Assembly: GCF_003597395.2 (NCBI RefSeq)
Contig: NC_133773.1
Span: forward strand, 69,636,100-69,700,099
Length of the DNA: 64,000 nt
From: Chelonoidis abingdonii
Lineage: Eukaryota; Chordata; Testudines; Testudinidae
Direction: 5' to 3'
Shown here: in pieces, positions 46,691-58,639 of the stretch
Layout of the letters: each line of letters starts with the position of its first letter
Position numbering within the stretch: position 1 is the stretch's first letter
Notes under the pieces: model-generated
Databases searched by the model: none
What the model was told of the DNA's origin: nothing
The model's input: only the letters and a program-made list of their open reading frames with translations
Program-made: the position numbers and the translations under genes

Positions 46691-47460
46691 ACAAGAATCA
46701 ATGAGCTAATATTGGTCAGCATGATACGCAATGTTCTGAGTGCAATAGCTGGCTCGCTCCTGTACTATTTTTATGGGCTTCATGGTTTCCAAATTTTTGG
46801 TACAGTCAATCAAAACAGGGGGGTTAAGAGGGGATGTTCTCATAGTCGTCTCCCACCCCCCTTGACTTGTCAGCTGCCTGCAACACAATCCCAGTCCCTC
46901 AGCTTCCATGATTCTGTCCTCTCCTGGTTCTCCTGCTGCCTCTCTAATTGCTCCTTCAATGTGTCCTTTAGAGGTTATACTCTTTATTCCCTCTCCAACT
47001 TTCTGTGAAGGTTCTGTAGGGCTTTGTCATTTGTCCCTGTCTCTTCTTCCACTACACTTTATCTGTGGGTAATCTCAAAGCAACGCCTTTGTGCCTTCCC
47101 TCATGCTTGGAAGGAACTCCCTGTAGATATCCACAAAGCTGCCTTTTCATCCTCCTTCAAATCCTGCTCAGAACTCTCCTGTGCTATGATGCTTATAAAA
47201 ATGGGACAGCAGTGAGGCTGCTGTTGCACTGAGAACATTGCCTAACACGCGGACAAATATTAGCTCACTGATTCTTTGTACTCTCTCGTATGCCTGCTAT
47301 ATACATCTGTTGTCTCTTGTCTGATACTTAAATTATAAGCTTTTTGAGACAGACACCATGTTTTTGTTCTGTGTTTGTGCAGTGCCTAGCACAATGAGCT
47401 CCTGGTCTAGGACTGGGGCTTCTAAGTGCTACAGTAATACAAATAATAAATAATAACAAC
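46691..47460 (+). mobile_element. Probable L2-like LINE 3' region, sense
   Basis: Degenerate C-rich coding-like sequence (46850-47200) with 'ttcatcctccttcaaatcct' is followed by a well-marked 3' end: 'aagctttttgagacagacac', 'gttctgtgtttgtgcagtgc', 'ctagcacaatgagctcctgg' and 'taatacaaataataaataat'. The order suits an L2/L3-type LINE ORF end plus tail. The subfamily is not certain. Confidence 0.6.
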
Positions 47461-47547
47461 ACTGAAATTATCACACTTTAGTGTGGCAGTCTTGGGAAGA
47501 ACATAAAATATAACTGACAAAGCTATATAATTTTGACAGAGAAAGTG

Positions 47548-47550
47548 TGC

Positions 47551-47587
<37 letters not shown>
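47548..47587. repeat. (GT)n(GA)n microsatellite
   Basis: 'gcgtgtgtgtgtgtgtgtgt' followed by 'gagagagagagagagag'. Confidence 0.9.
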
Positions 47588-47589
47588 TC

Positions 47590-48400
47590 TGGGCAAATAG
47601 ATGGGTCAAGTATTTGAAAAACAGCACATTGTTTCAATAGAAACAAAAGAAAAACTGAGTATTTCTACAATGGAAAAAAACTCCTGCATCAAGAAGTCTC
47701 AGAGCTTGGGTCGGCCGACTTGGGCGTGTGGGGCTTATGCAATGGGGTTAAAACTAGCAGTGTAGATGTTCCTGCTCAGTCTGGAGCCTTGGCTCTGGGA
47801 CCTATCCCGCTCTCTGGATTTCAGAGCCTGGGCTTCTGCCTGAGAAGGAATGTCTATATTGCTTTTTTAGTCCATAACACAAACCCCATGAAGCGGAGAC
47901 TGAGACTTGTTGCCACGGCACTTTATGTATAGACTAACCTGTGTTAATTCATATTTGTGCATACCATTATTTAATCCCTAGCTTCCAACTAGCAATTTTT
48001 GATTTGTAGGAAAACATCTTGTTCTCTCTGGTGAATGATCTACATATTTGCCTGGCTGCAGGGAGCAGTGAATACTTTACGGTTTGATATCTCATGAACT
48101 ACCATACATAGAAACTAATAATACCTCCCTAAGGGAAGGCTGATAATACCAGGTTTTCCATGTTATATAGTGTGTTGCTTGTAACCTGATGGTTTGCAAG
48201 ATATTGGACCTCAGTATAACACATTCTGATGAACCAATGCTGAACATCTATAAATTTCTAATCCCAGTTTTCAGTCTTCCTTTCTGACTGTTAAATCATG
48301 CTGAAATTGCAACAAGACAGTAATCAGAATGACCTGATTTTTAAAGTCTGGGTGTCATCTCATTTATTAGGTTTGATGATTATGCTACTGTTTCTGGCAT
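47590..48400. other. Intronic stretch without recognised features
   Basis: Nothing was recognised. Confidence 0.4.
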
Positions 48401-48406
48401 TATAAG

Positions 48407-48555
48407 CAGTTCCAATTTCCATATTCAAGAAGAGCTACAACTGCTTAGTGAAGTTAAGTTGAGAATATATTCAACATTGCAAAAAGAAAGTCAATGAAGT
48501 GTACTTTACTTCACAGTGCTACTGCAGCTCTTCTTGAATGTGGAACTAGGAACTG
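48407..48555. repeat. Imperfect hairpin, two 47-nt arms
   Basis: Arm 48407-48453 (cagttccaatttccatattc ...) is the near reverse complement of 48509-48555, with an uninterrupted 14-base core (attcaagaagagct). The 55-nt loop has smaller inverted repeats. It could be a MITE end-pair or a miRNA-like precursor; the sequence alone cannot decide. Confidence 0.75.
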
Positions 48556-48559
48556 CCTA

Positions 48560-49668
48560 TGACAGCAGCAGCAAAAACATGGGACTCAGATGCTCAGACC
48601 TTTCTGGTAGAGGCAACCAGCTGAGGGACAAATATTAACTTTTCTTCTTTTTTTGTAACTAGTGTAGTTTTTTACATAATTTATGTGAATAACAGCCAAA
48701 CGTTTTTACAGTTGATAGATTGTGATCTGCCTCTTTCATGCTGGAAGTAGTAATGAATAATTTTTGTAAGTTTTCCAGTCATCTGAGCTGTAGATGTTAA
48801 CTGCAATACAAATTGTGAAAGAAAGAAAATGATATTTAATTTGGAAAAATAAAAGCTAAGAGGAGACGATGAATTAAAATTAAACTAAGCTTTAGTTTTG
48901 AAGCAGCTGGTGTATAATTTCTATATATTAATTATAAATTAAATGTAAGTAATTTTAGGTTTCAGTTTTAAACACACACAAGTCAGAAGATACAAGAATG
49001 CAAGAGGCCTGAATTAAAGTTGTCATAATGTCCTCACACACATTGCAGGATACAGAGCTCAATCCTACATTCCAAGCACACTCATTGAATTCAGTGGGCT
49101 TTGGGTGTGCTATGAATGCAGAAATATTTATTTAGATTTATATACAACTACAACACACAATATAAAATAGAACACAGACGACTGCTTTTCCCCACCTTGG
49201 TGCAGAAATCAATGTTGACCAGTTGTCGATAAACCCAAACCTCAGATCAGCCCCTCCACAAAAGCCTGAGAAAAAAAGATGAACTGTACAGGATGCTAAG
49301 CTCCAGCAGATCAAGGGGAGAGCAGTTTTAAAGTCCAGGGTATTTCCTGGAGAACCCAGCTCCCTCCTGTTTATAAGAAAAGGAATTAGGCTCCTAGGAG
49401 TCAATTTTGCCCTTAGCTGTGCTACTTCTTTTGAAATTGAGTTGCTTGTGCATATTTAAGGTTAGAAATAGACCTAAATATTATGGAAGATATTTAATTG
49501 AATAACTAGCAATTTAAAATACCCTTATGATTCAAGTTCACTCCCTGTGCTGCTTCAGTGACATTAGTTGAATTAAACCAGAGATGAGTTTAGCCCAATA
49601 TGTACAGTGTAGATGAGTATAGGTTATCATGAGAATCCTGGGCTGCATTCATCCCTGGTACAGGCAAG
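48560..49668. other. Intronic stretch without recognised features
   Basis: Nothing was recognised. Confidence 0.4.
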
Positions 49669-49669
49669 G

Positions 49670-49797
49670 GTGCTGGAACTAGGGGTGCCTAGGGTGCAAC
49701 AGCAACCCCTGGCTTGAAGTGGTTTCCATCTTATATGGGGTTTACAGTTTTGTTCAATGGCTCTCAGCACTCCCACTATAAAAAATCTTCCAACGAC
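49670..49797. mobile_element. Small DNA element with GGTGCTGGAAC ends
   Basis: Left end ggtgctggaactaggggtgc; right end, other strand, cgttggaagattttttatag then tgggagtgctgagagcc. The right-hand end matches the repeat split by the hAT element at 19551-19586. Confidence 0.6.
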
Positions 49798-50617
49798 CAT
49801 GGGTATAGGTATATTGGCTTCATTGAGCATTCATTCACCAGGGATAACTTTGACCCCTTAAATTTTGTATTTCCTAACTTTGGAGGCTTACAATTGTCGG
49901 CTAAATATTACAATGATATAAGATTTTAAATATAATCTCCCATTTCTTCAATAAAGGAAGAAAAATAAATTTTAATATTTTTATTCACTTTCTTCTGATT
50001 TTGCTGTGCACTTTCACAGCTGATTAGTCAAAAATGTTCACAACTATAGAAATCCACAATGAAACAGGAGCACAAAACTGCACTGATGTAAGTAATGTTG
50101 CTGTTTTGTATGCACATTAGTCCAAAGTCCTGTAAATAGTATCATGACTCTAAATTTCATACCATGCATATGCAATCCATAATAATTTGTTATTTTACAA
50201 CTGGCCTGGAGATTAGTGCTCAGTGAAAACAAGATACCTGGAAAGTTTCAGCTTGTGAAATTCATCTGTAAGAAAAAATCTTATATTTTTTTTTTAATAG
50301 GAATCTTATTTACTCCCTCACATAACTCAGAACTGTGCAAACAGATCATGATCAAGCTTTTTCCTTAAAATAAACAAATAAACAAATAATTAAAAAAAAA
50401 AATCTTTGGACAGAGACCAAAATTCCACCCAAAATAAAATCTTCCAATGTAAGGGACTGAGCCAAAGTTCATTGGAGTCAGTAGAAAGACTCCTGTTGAT
50501 TTTGATGGTTTTTGCATGAGGTCATGATACCCCAGTCTAGCAAAATACTAACATTTTCAGCATGAGAATAATCCCATTGAAATCAATATGTGTACTAAAA
50601 GTTAAACACATGTCTAA

Positions 50618-50870
50618 GGCCCAGATTTTTAAAGGTATTTAGGTATTGAGGACCTCAATGTTCCAATGCCTAACGGATTTAGGAGCCCAAATCTCATATT
50701 CTAAAGGGATGTAGGCACTTAGGAGCCTAAATGCTATTGACTATCAATAGGGCTTTGGCTCCGAAATGCTTAAATTCCTTTCGAAAATGAGATTTAGGCT
50801 CCTAAATCTGTTAGGCATTAGAAAAACACTGAGTGACTCAACGCCTAAATACCTTTAGAAATCTGGGCCC
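50618..50870. mobile_element. 253-bp foldback element ('ggcccagattttt' family)
   Basis: The left arm, from 50618, starts ggcccagatttttaaaggta. The right arm, read from the other strand at 50870, starts gggcccagatttctaaaggt. The similarity continues through 'aatgcctaac', 'gatttaggagcc' and 'aaatctcat' to a central hairpin ctattga-cta-tcaatag (50734-50750). Confidence 0.85.
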
Positions 50871-50879
50871 AAGTACTTT

Positions 50880-52650
50880 GCTGGATTAGGGTCTAAAAGA
50901 CCATGGGAAAATGTGGTTATAATGAAAATCTAAATATAATTTTAATGATAGTTTTTGCACTAGTAGATATGATAAAAAGAGTGGCTCTATTGTATACACA
51001 TGCAAACCTTTGAAGTTAGAAAAAGAGTCAAGTCAGTTCAAGGAGCAGTGGTACATTTTTGGAAAAGGAGAAAGATGGAGGGTATTTTCACTGTCTATTG
51101 AGCTAGCACAGTGCTTAGATAAGATCTATGTTGATTTCTCCTTCGCAGGTTTCTGATATTCCATTCTGTACTGCGTGTAATGGACAATGTCATAATCTTG
51201 TGCCCCTTAGCCTTCATGTTCTTGTGTTCCTATAATTTGAATGCTTTTTAAATTTTACTTTAAATTTTGAGCCCAAGTTCTCTTTTCCTTTTGTGGCTTG
51301 GCAGACAGCTGGATAAAATATATTGAAACGTGCTTTTGGCAGTCATCGTAGAGTCGCTCATAAAACTTAAGTTCAAGATGAGAGAAATTTAAGTAAAGTG
51401 CATTTTAAAAAAGAAAAAAAGAAATAAAAATATTTCAAGAACCAAATTTATAACATAAAATGATCACAGCAGTTTTACGTTAATCATATACTGAAACAAT
51501 AGCTTGGCACAGGGCTTTTCTTTCACATTGTGCAATTTAAATAAAAACAAACCACTCAATCGGAGGGCATTGGGGTTAATGAAGACCAGTGATTATTGGG
51601 TTGCTCCCTAGAAGAATTCTATTTGTTTCTCCATTGAAGTCATGTGGTTTGCATTTAGTTTTCAAAATGTACCAATTATTTTCTTTTTCTTGCCATTTTA
51701 AATATCTGCAAATGCTACTCCTTTTGTTTAAAATTAGGGGTTTTTTATATATAAGGAGTACTTTGTGAACAGCATGGTATGAAAAATATTTACATGAACT
51801 CAGAATGACCTTCCTAACTCCTGAGAAGAAGAGTGAAGGACATCGGGCGTGTGTGTATATAATACATAAATCCAATAATGTATAAACATGTATCTAAGAC
51901 CAGTGGGTCAAAAAAAAGATGGATTTCAGTTTCCACACTACTCTACAATTTTTCTTTGTTCCATAAATTACTGGCGTTGGCTAAACAGTTAGTCAAATGT
52001 GTATTTAGCCATGCACCACACCTTTCCTCCTACTTGATCTACGCAATTATTTCTGTAAACTCTTCAACTCACATTAGGAAGACAGTGCTTCTCCCATAAC
52101 CATGTCATTCTCTGCCCTAATAGTCTGAGAGAAGTAAAATATGGGGAAGAGAGTCATCTGGCTGGCACAGTGCAAGCAATGGGGGTGTTAAAGAAAAATC
52201 TGCAGAGAAGTGGACTGAGAAAGCAGCAGCAGCAGAATGATCTATTAGATCATCTCATTCTCCCCCTGCTAATGTGGGATTGTTCCCAACAGTGGGTGAA
52301 ATCTTGGCCCCATTGAAGTCAATGAGAGTTTTGACATTGATTTCAGTGGGACCAACACTTCATCCATTATATTTACTAGTGCTTTGTCCGGGCTAGAGGC
52401 TGGGACAAGATAGAATGAGACGTGAGAGAGGAGGAGGATGAAGACAGAGCCAACTAGGGAAAAAGGCCCACTTTTATTTCATCTGGCAGTCCATCATGAA
52501 AGGTACCAGGGTTCCTCTTAGAAGTACCAAAGATGAGTCTTAGCATAAGTACAATGCTGCTTGGACGACATCATCTCCATAGTGCTCTCAGTCACATGCT
52601 GAGAATCTGGAGCTCATTTTGTTGGTTTTGTATTAACCAAACCCAAAAAG
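50880..52650. other. AT-rich intron, mostly featureless
   Basis: One short palindromic repeat at 52298-52352. Nothing else was recognised. Confidence 0.4.
52298..52352. repeat. Short near-palindromic repeat with CATTGA core
   Basis: 'ttggccccattgaagtcaat' opposes 'acattgatttcagtgggacc'. Confidence 0.6.
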
Positions 52651-52660
52651 ATAGGGAAGG

Positions 52661-52679
52661 GGTGTGTGTGTGTGTGTAA

Positions 52680-52731
<52 letters not shown>
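52661..52731. repeat. (TG)n microsatellite with short interruption
   Basis: TG repeats from 52661, broken by 'taaatatatatg' at about 52677-52689, then an uninterrupted TG run to about 52730. Confidence 0.95.
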
Positions 52732-53125
52732 TGTCCCATGTACATGTGTTTTTAAAGCTTTAGAAGTATTTTGGTAAATCTATTTTGCCTTTAAGCTGTC
52801 CCTTCCAGATTGGATTTCTGCGGCTTTTTCAGGGTTAGGGCCTTTTGTGAAGAAATTGTTCATATAGCTTTGATGAATTTACACTTTTGCTTACAGAGTT
52901 TATTTGGCCATCTGCATGCTGTATCTCCTTATCTGTGTATTGAAGTTTTAGCTACAGTTTACACTTCTCTTTGTCTCCTAGTGCTGTTTGACATTTTTCA
53001 CCCACACAGTTTCCAGAGACACGTCATATCTATTAATTCTCTTCTGCTGTTGTGTACAAAAGGTGCAATTGGAAAAGTTGTTCAGAAGCAAGGTGATTAA
53101 TGAAGTTGAATTAAAGAGTTAGAGC

Positions 53126-53244
53126 TAGGGTGACCAGATATCCCGATTTCATAGGGACAGTCCCAATATTTGGGGCTTTTTCATATATAGGTGCCAATTA
53201 CCCACTGCCCCTGTCCTGATTTTTCACACTATCTGGTCACCCTA
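53126..53244 (-). mobile_element. Short hAT-like element (GGGTGACCAG family), copy 2
   Basis: Ends TAGGGTGACCAGAT and ATCTGGTCACCCTA are perfect inverted repeats over 14 bases. The flanks GTTAGAGC (53118-53125) and GTTAGGGC (53245-53252) are an 8-bp duplication with one change. Opposite orientation to the copy at 1385-1507. Confidence 0.9.
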
Positions 53245-53654
53245 GTTAGGGCTCCTAGTACTTCTCCTATTCCTATGTATCTGAACAGTCTTTTTTGTTT
53301 TTCATTTGCTTCTTAGAGCTACAATTTTTTTTTGTTTAAAAAAAGAGAAAATAGCAAAACTTACAAAGGCCAATCAGAAAAATTTAAAATAAAAATCTGC
53401 TCCCATATTTGTTTCTTGTACAGGTTTTGCATGAATCACACTGGTTACTGTTTTGCACTTCATCAAGTCCCTGTTTTAATTATAAAAAAATTAATTATAC
53501 TCTCGTTTACTTGAGACTCAGGCAAAAGAGAGTGGTATGTGTATCTCTAGAGAGCAGGGGAAGCAGAAAATACTCTAACCAGGGAACAATCATTTCCGAT
53601 TTGCTGTTCAATAAGCAAGTGGATAATTAATGGTATTATTCTTATTCTATTGAA

Positions 53655-53973
53655 TGGAGCTGGTCAGTTTTGATGAAAAATGTTTGTATTTCAATGGAAA
53701 ACTTAAAAGTGTCTGCTTTCTTTGGATAATTTTGATGTTTTGTCAAAAAAACCCAATATATCTGAAAACCAAAAATGCTGATTTGAATTGCCACTCTGGT
53801 ACTTCATGGGAGTTGTAGTTCAGCTGCCTTGTGGTCCCATTCTTTTCAATGGCCAGGCTTACCGACCAGACTACATTGGTTTTCAGCTAAAAAAGCTTGG
53901 GTTTTGATTTGTCACCAATAAATCAAAATGATCTGTGGGAAACATCCCTGCCCCACTTTTCCAACCAGCTCTA
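53655..53973. mobile_element. hAT-like AT-rich element with GAGCTGGT ends
   Basis: Left TGGAGCTGGTCAG and right, other strand, TAGAGCTGGTTGG. The flanks CTATTGAA (53647-53654) and ATATTGAA (53974-53981) agree at 7 of 8 bases. The interior is rich in 'gatgaaaaatg' and 'aaaccaaaaatg' phrases. A 'catgggagttgtagttcagc' segment lies in the middle. Confidence 0.8.
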
Positions 53974-54304
53974 ATATTGAATATTTGTTAACATATGCAG
54001 GCATACAATATACATCACAGGCACATTAAAAGGGCTGTGGTTCTGCTTTTTCACTGCCTTGCATCTTGTGTAGTCATTTATACCTGTATAACATGAGTGT
54101 AAGACACTATCAAATCAGAATGGTAGGGCACAATTGCCTTTTTGCTTGCAATGATTTTACTCTGGCACAACCCCATTGACTTCAGGACTTCTGATTGACG
54201 CTAGTGTGACTGGAGAATCAGGCCCATAGTGTTCTGCACTCCCTTGCCATAGGTGTGAAAGACTGCACTAGATGCAAGGTAGAAGACCAATCAAGCCCAA
54301 AGTG

Positions 54305-54367
54305 CCTGATCCTGCTGCCACTGAAGTCTAGTGGCAAAACTCTCCTCGATTTTATTGGTGCAGGATT
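54305..54367. repeat. Short near-palindromic repeat
   Basis: Left 'cctgatcctgctgccactga' opposes right 'ttattggtgcaggatta'. Confidence 0.55.
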
Positions 54368-54870
54368 ACGTTCTTAGATAATGGCAAAGAAAATGTTCAT
54401 TCTCATCAGCTTGACTTGTTTTTTGATGCATTGGCAAGAAAAAGCCTCTGTGATGTGTTGCTAACAATATAAAAGGGATGGAAACTTTTGAAAAAGATGA
54501 AAGAGCTCACAAAATCTGGATTTGCTGTAGCTTTTAATGTTTCTTAGCAGAATTAAAAAATCAGATAGTGCTGGGAAGAGAGATTCAGTTCCTGATCCTG
54601 CTGTTGCCTGTTACTTGGATATGTGTAGTCTAATGGAGGCAGACTGGCTATAACTGTAGGAAATGGTTATTAGTCATCCTTTTGTAAAGAATATGCCTTG
54701 TTATTTTTAACTAGCCTTTCTGCCTGTCTGCAGCTGAGGGGTATAAATCATGTAGATTTATATTGTATCAAATTGCATGAAACAGGATTGTCAGATGCAG
54801 AGATCACCATGCAATTGTCTAGTTATAAATTTCACGATGTTCATCCTAGAGTTCATTCACTGCCCTCTTA

Positions 54871-55610
54871 GGTTATGTATACACTGCAATGTAAGCCTGG
54901 GGTTAGTGGGACTTGAGTCAGCTGACCTGTGTTAGGGAACCCTGGGTTTGAGTATCTAAACTATATTTTAACCATAGGTTAGCACTGTTCTAACCCGTGC
55001 TTGAACCTAGTGTTATGGCATCCACACTGCAGTGCATAGACCCAAGTCAAAGTAACCATATCCCATAGTCCCTAGTGCTGCCTCCTTGAAATATGGCTGC
55101 TTTAACCCTAGGATCATGGTGCACTGTGGGAAAACTTTGCTGCCCACCTTGCACATTACCAGGAAGCAGTTTGCTTTGCAAAAAGCTTGATAGGTTCACC
55201 CTCCATTGCAAATCTAGGGGGCTCTCTGACAGTGTGCTTGCAGATCAGAGATCAGAAGAAAATGGATTAATGATGAGCTGAGCTGCTGCCATTAGCAAAT
55301 GGCGGGGATGGCTTCTATTTTCAGTAGAGTTGATTGTTGGGATAGAGAGGACCAAGGACGTTGTCCCATTGAATTGTGGGATATTTGTGGTTGACTCTCA
55401 AGACCTGAGTCAGGTGGGGCTATGTCTGCACTGCAAAGCAATAAGCTTGGATGGTGGGTCCTGGCTTAAGTTAAGCTGGGACTCTCCATCCCTGCAGGTC
55501 CTGAGACCCTCGGTCTGAGCCCTGGCTTAGCACAATTGCAATGTAGATGCAAGGGGTTTAGGCTTGGGCTGGGCTCAAACACAGGCTTATGTTGCAGTGT
55601 AGACATCCCC
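54871..55610. mobile_element. DNA element with TCTACACTGCAA ends, 740 bp
   Basis: The left end ggttatgtatacactgcaat then gtaagcctgg matches the reverse complement of the right end, ggggatgtctacactgcaac then ataagcctgt. The interior has 'ctaggatcatggtgcactgt' and several 62-63-codon open frames without motifs. The TACACT- type ends and the TTA on the left (ATA on the right) suggest a Harbinger-like MITE, but the 3-bp duplication is imperfect. Confidence 0.7.
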
Positions 55611-55614
55611 ATAG

Positions 55615-56750
55615 GTGTGACAGATGCTGCAATTTCTGCTGTCCTTTCCTGGGTACTTGGACTGTAATGTCATGCCTGACTCAGCCTTCTCTGAGTTTAG
55701 AACCTGCTGATTGCTTCTCTGAAGGCAAACTCCAATGGAAATTCTGTGAGGGAAACCTGAGGGAATTTACCAATCCCTGACCTTTTTTCGTATATAGCGA
55801 ACAATCTGACTTTTAGCAGGTCACTATGATGTGTCTCCGTAAGCAGATGCTAAAGCTGTTACAGACTGTTAAGCAAGATGAAATCCATATATATTAATGG
55901 CTTATAGTGACTCACAATTGCAATGCTGTGTCTCAGCTTCCAGTTCCAAGGTCACTGTCCATCTGGCATTCTCTGTCTGGCAGTCCCTTGTGTGAGGAGG
56001 AAAAACAAACAAACCTCTAGAAACAGCCTCTTTTCCTTTTTTCCCCCCATTTGCTATTGAGGCAAAGATTTTACTCAGCTCAGTAGGCTGATATCATTAT
56101 TCTTGAGTCAACAGACTGTAATACGGTTCACTTCTTCCGCTTGCGCACCAAGTCTGATTAGGTTAGCTTTTACATCAGATTGGCTTCCTCTCCTTAGATC
56201 TGACTTACATTAAATTATCATCATTTCTTTTCCTGTCTTATTGTTTACAAGGACATAGGAGGGCATTTAATAAAGGATTTCCATGTTTCTAACAAATATG
56301 TGAGTAGGGACATATTGGCCTAGGAAGCATTGCATGTTGGTCTGGCCATCCAGGTCTGTGTTTTTTGCCTGGTGTGAGGGGTGAATAACTCTTTGAGGAA
56401 GGATATCAAGTTAACCAATAGGTTAAAAACAAACAATCCATACTGTACATACATGTTGCAATGGTGTATCACACTAGATATTTGAAGATCTAGTATTTGA
56501 CCATAAAATCATATCATTCTGATTACCATTTTGCCTCTTTTTTCCTTCCTCTTCAATTCTGACCTGCTGGAGCGGTTTCTGTCTCAAGAACAATTAGAGC
56601 TATTATCAAAACTGCACATTATCTAAAAGCTTTTAATCTCAGTTTTCAGAAAGCATAAAACATTCATCTCTAACTTCAGAAGCTTGTGAGAATATTAGCT
56701 GCTAAAACATGCTGGAATTGATCACAAACAACCTGATTTAAGAAGAAGGG
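55615..56750. other. Intronic stretch without recognised features
   Basis: Nothing was recognised. Confidence 0.4.
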
Positions 56751-56752
56751 TA

Positions 56753-57983
56753 TGATAGGTTCCCTCTCCTTCCCCCATGCCGCTTAGAACTGGGGTAACA
56801 TGGAGCCTGCCTGACCCACCAGCCTGGGTTCCCTTTACACCATACTGCTATGCAGCCTGTCAAGCCCTTCCCCAGGATTCAGACTGCACTTTACCAGCAC
56901 ACACAAAGGTAGGAACACATCCAGCACACAAATGCTGAAATCAGCTCTGCTAGGGAACTGCCCAATTACTCTGGTGCACACCCCCTCTGGAGTGTTAAAC
57001 CCAAAATTATACTGTCTTGCGCTGCACAGAGAACTGTACAGTGTAAGCTCATGAAATTTGCCCCCTCCCTCAATGTGGAGAGGAATATACATAACTTTCT
57101 GCCTCAAGTTATGATTTCTACACACACTGGTTTTAGACAAGACAAAAACAAGTTTATTAACTACAAAAGATAGATTTTAAGTGATTATAGGATAGCATAT
57201 AGATCAAAACAGATTACCTAGCAAATAAAACAAACACGCAACCTAAGGTTAAATATACTAAAGAAATTGGATATGTGTAGCAGTTGGATATGTTTTAGGC
57301 AGATTGCAGAGATTCTTGAAGGCAAGCTGCACTTGCATGCAGCTTAAAACAGCAGTTATTCCTTTCACGGGACAGACAACCCTCTAGCCTGGGTTCAGCC
57401 CTTTTCCCGTAGTTCAATCTTTTTCTTCTCAGGTGTTTTCAGCAGTCTTCTTTCTTGGGCGGGAAGTCAGTGAAGAGCCAACGACGGTGATATCACTCCC
57501 CTGCCTTAAATAGTTTTTGCATATGATGAGAATCCTTTGTCTCTCCCAGTTTGATTCTCACACCTGGTCAGTGGAAAAACACTAGTATTATCATGGAGTC
57601 CAGTACCAGGTGACTTGGTGACATGCCTCTGTAGCAGCCATCATGAGACAGAGGCTCTGTGTAACTTTCTCAGGAAGGCTCCCCGGTGGGAGAGTAACAT
57701 CTTCTAAGACCTATTGTTCTCTCAAATGGCCCTTCCCAGCCAGCCATCTAAACTGATTACACCTGGAGAATGCCCACTAGACAGAATGCAAATACATTTG
57801 TAATAGATGCATAGACAATATTCCTAACTTCAGATACAAAAGTGATATATCTTATAAACAGGATAATCATATATCAGTGATTTACTGAATGTCACATGAC
57901 TATTTGTATAAAATACATCATAGTTACACCATAATCATATTGTAACAATATCTCTGTGAAGAATATGGGGATGTAGTGTCACA
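56753..57983 (-). mobile_element. Solo LTR of an endogenous retrovirus-like element, 1.2 kb
   Basis: On the minus strand it begins TGTGACACTACATCCCC and ends CCTATCA (TG...CA). A TATA-like TATTTAAGG lies at 57504-57512 and a polyadenylation signal AATAAA at 57153-57158, in the right order for U3, R and U5. No gag, pol or env lies on either side. No clean target duplication was found, so the borders may be off by a few bases. Confidence 0.65.
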
Positions 57984-58043
57984 CAGGAATATTACTTAAT
58001 TCATTAAGTTTGACTCCTGCACTGCTGCTGAGGTTTTATCTCC

Positions 58044-58636
58044 TGTGACAGGGTCAGGCCAGATGGCTACAAGAGAGTGGTTGAAGGTAGATACATTAGC
58101 TCCAGGTTAAGCAGGTCCCTTTTCCCTGAGTAAAACAATAGGGACTATTCCAGAACACTCAGGAACTTTCTAGAACTAATTAAGGCAGGCAGGCTCATTA
58201 GGACACCTGTAGCCAATTGGGAAGTTACTAGAATTAATTAAGGCTAATCAGGATACCTGGTATAAAAAGGCTCTCAGTCCAGTTAGTGAGGTGTGCATAA
58301 GGAGCTGGAAGTGAGAGGACATGCTGCTGGAGGACTGAGGAGCACAAGTGTTAACAGACATCAGGGGGAAGGTCCTCTGATGAGGACAAAGGTGGTGTTG
58401 GGAGGAGGCCATGGGAAAGTAGTCCAGGGAATTCTAGCTAGCTGTCATGTAGCTGTTCCAGAAGGCACTCTAGACAGCTGCAGTCTACAGGGATCTGGGC
58501 TGTAACCCAGGGTAGAGGGTGGGCCTGGGTTCCCCCCAAAACCTCCCAACTCCTGATCCAACACAGGATCTCTGAGGCTAGCAAAATCTGCCAATAAGCA
58601 AAGGACCCACCAAAGTAGAGGAGGAACTTTATCACA
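58044..58636 (+). mobile_element. Solo LTR, 593 bp, with 4-bp target duplication
   Basis: Begins TGTGACAGGGTC and ends TTTATCACA, flanked by perfect CTCC (58040-58043 and 58637-58640). A TATA box TATAAAAA lies at 58261-58268. An internal AATAAG near 58591 could be a weak polyadenylation signal. No coding region of an LTR element is attached, so it is a recombined remnant. It lies only 60 bp from the LTR at 56753-57983. Confidence 0.8.
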
Positions 58637-58639
58637 CTC

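Noticed and set aside
47548..47587. CRISPR-like array
   Set aside because: Simple GT/GA microsatellite; CRISPR is not expected in a vertebrate nuclear genome.
56753..58636. A provirus with two LTRs
   Set aside because: The two LTRs differ in sequence, length and orientation and have only 60 bp between them, so they are two solo LTRs.
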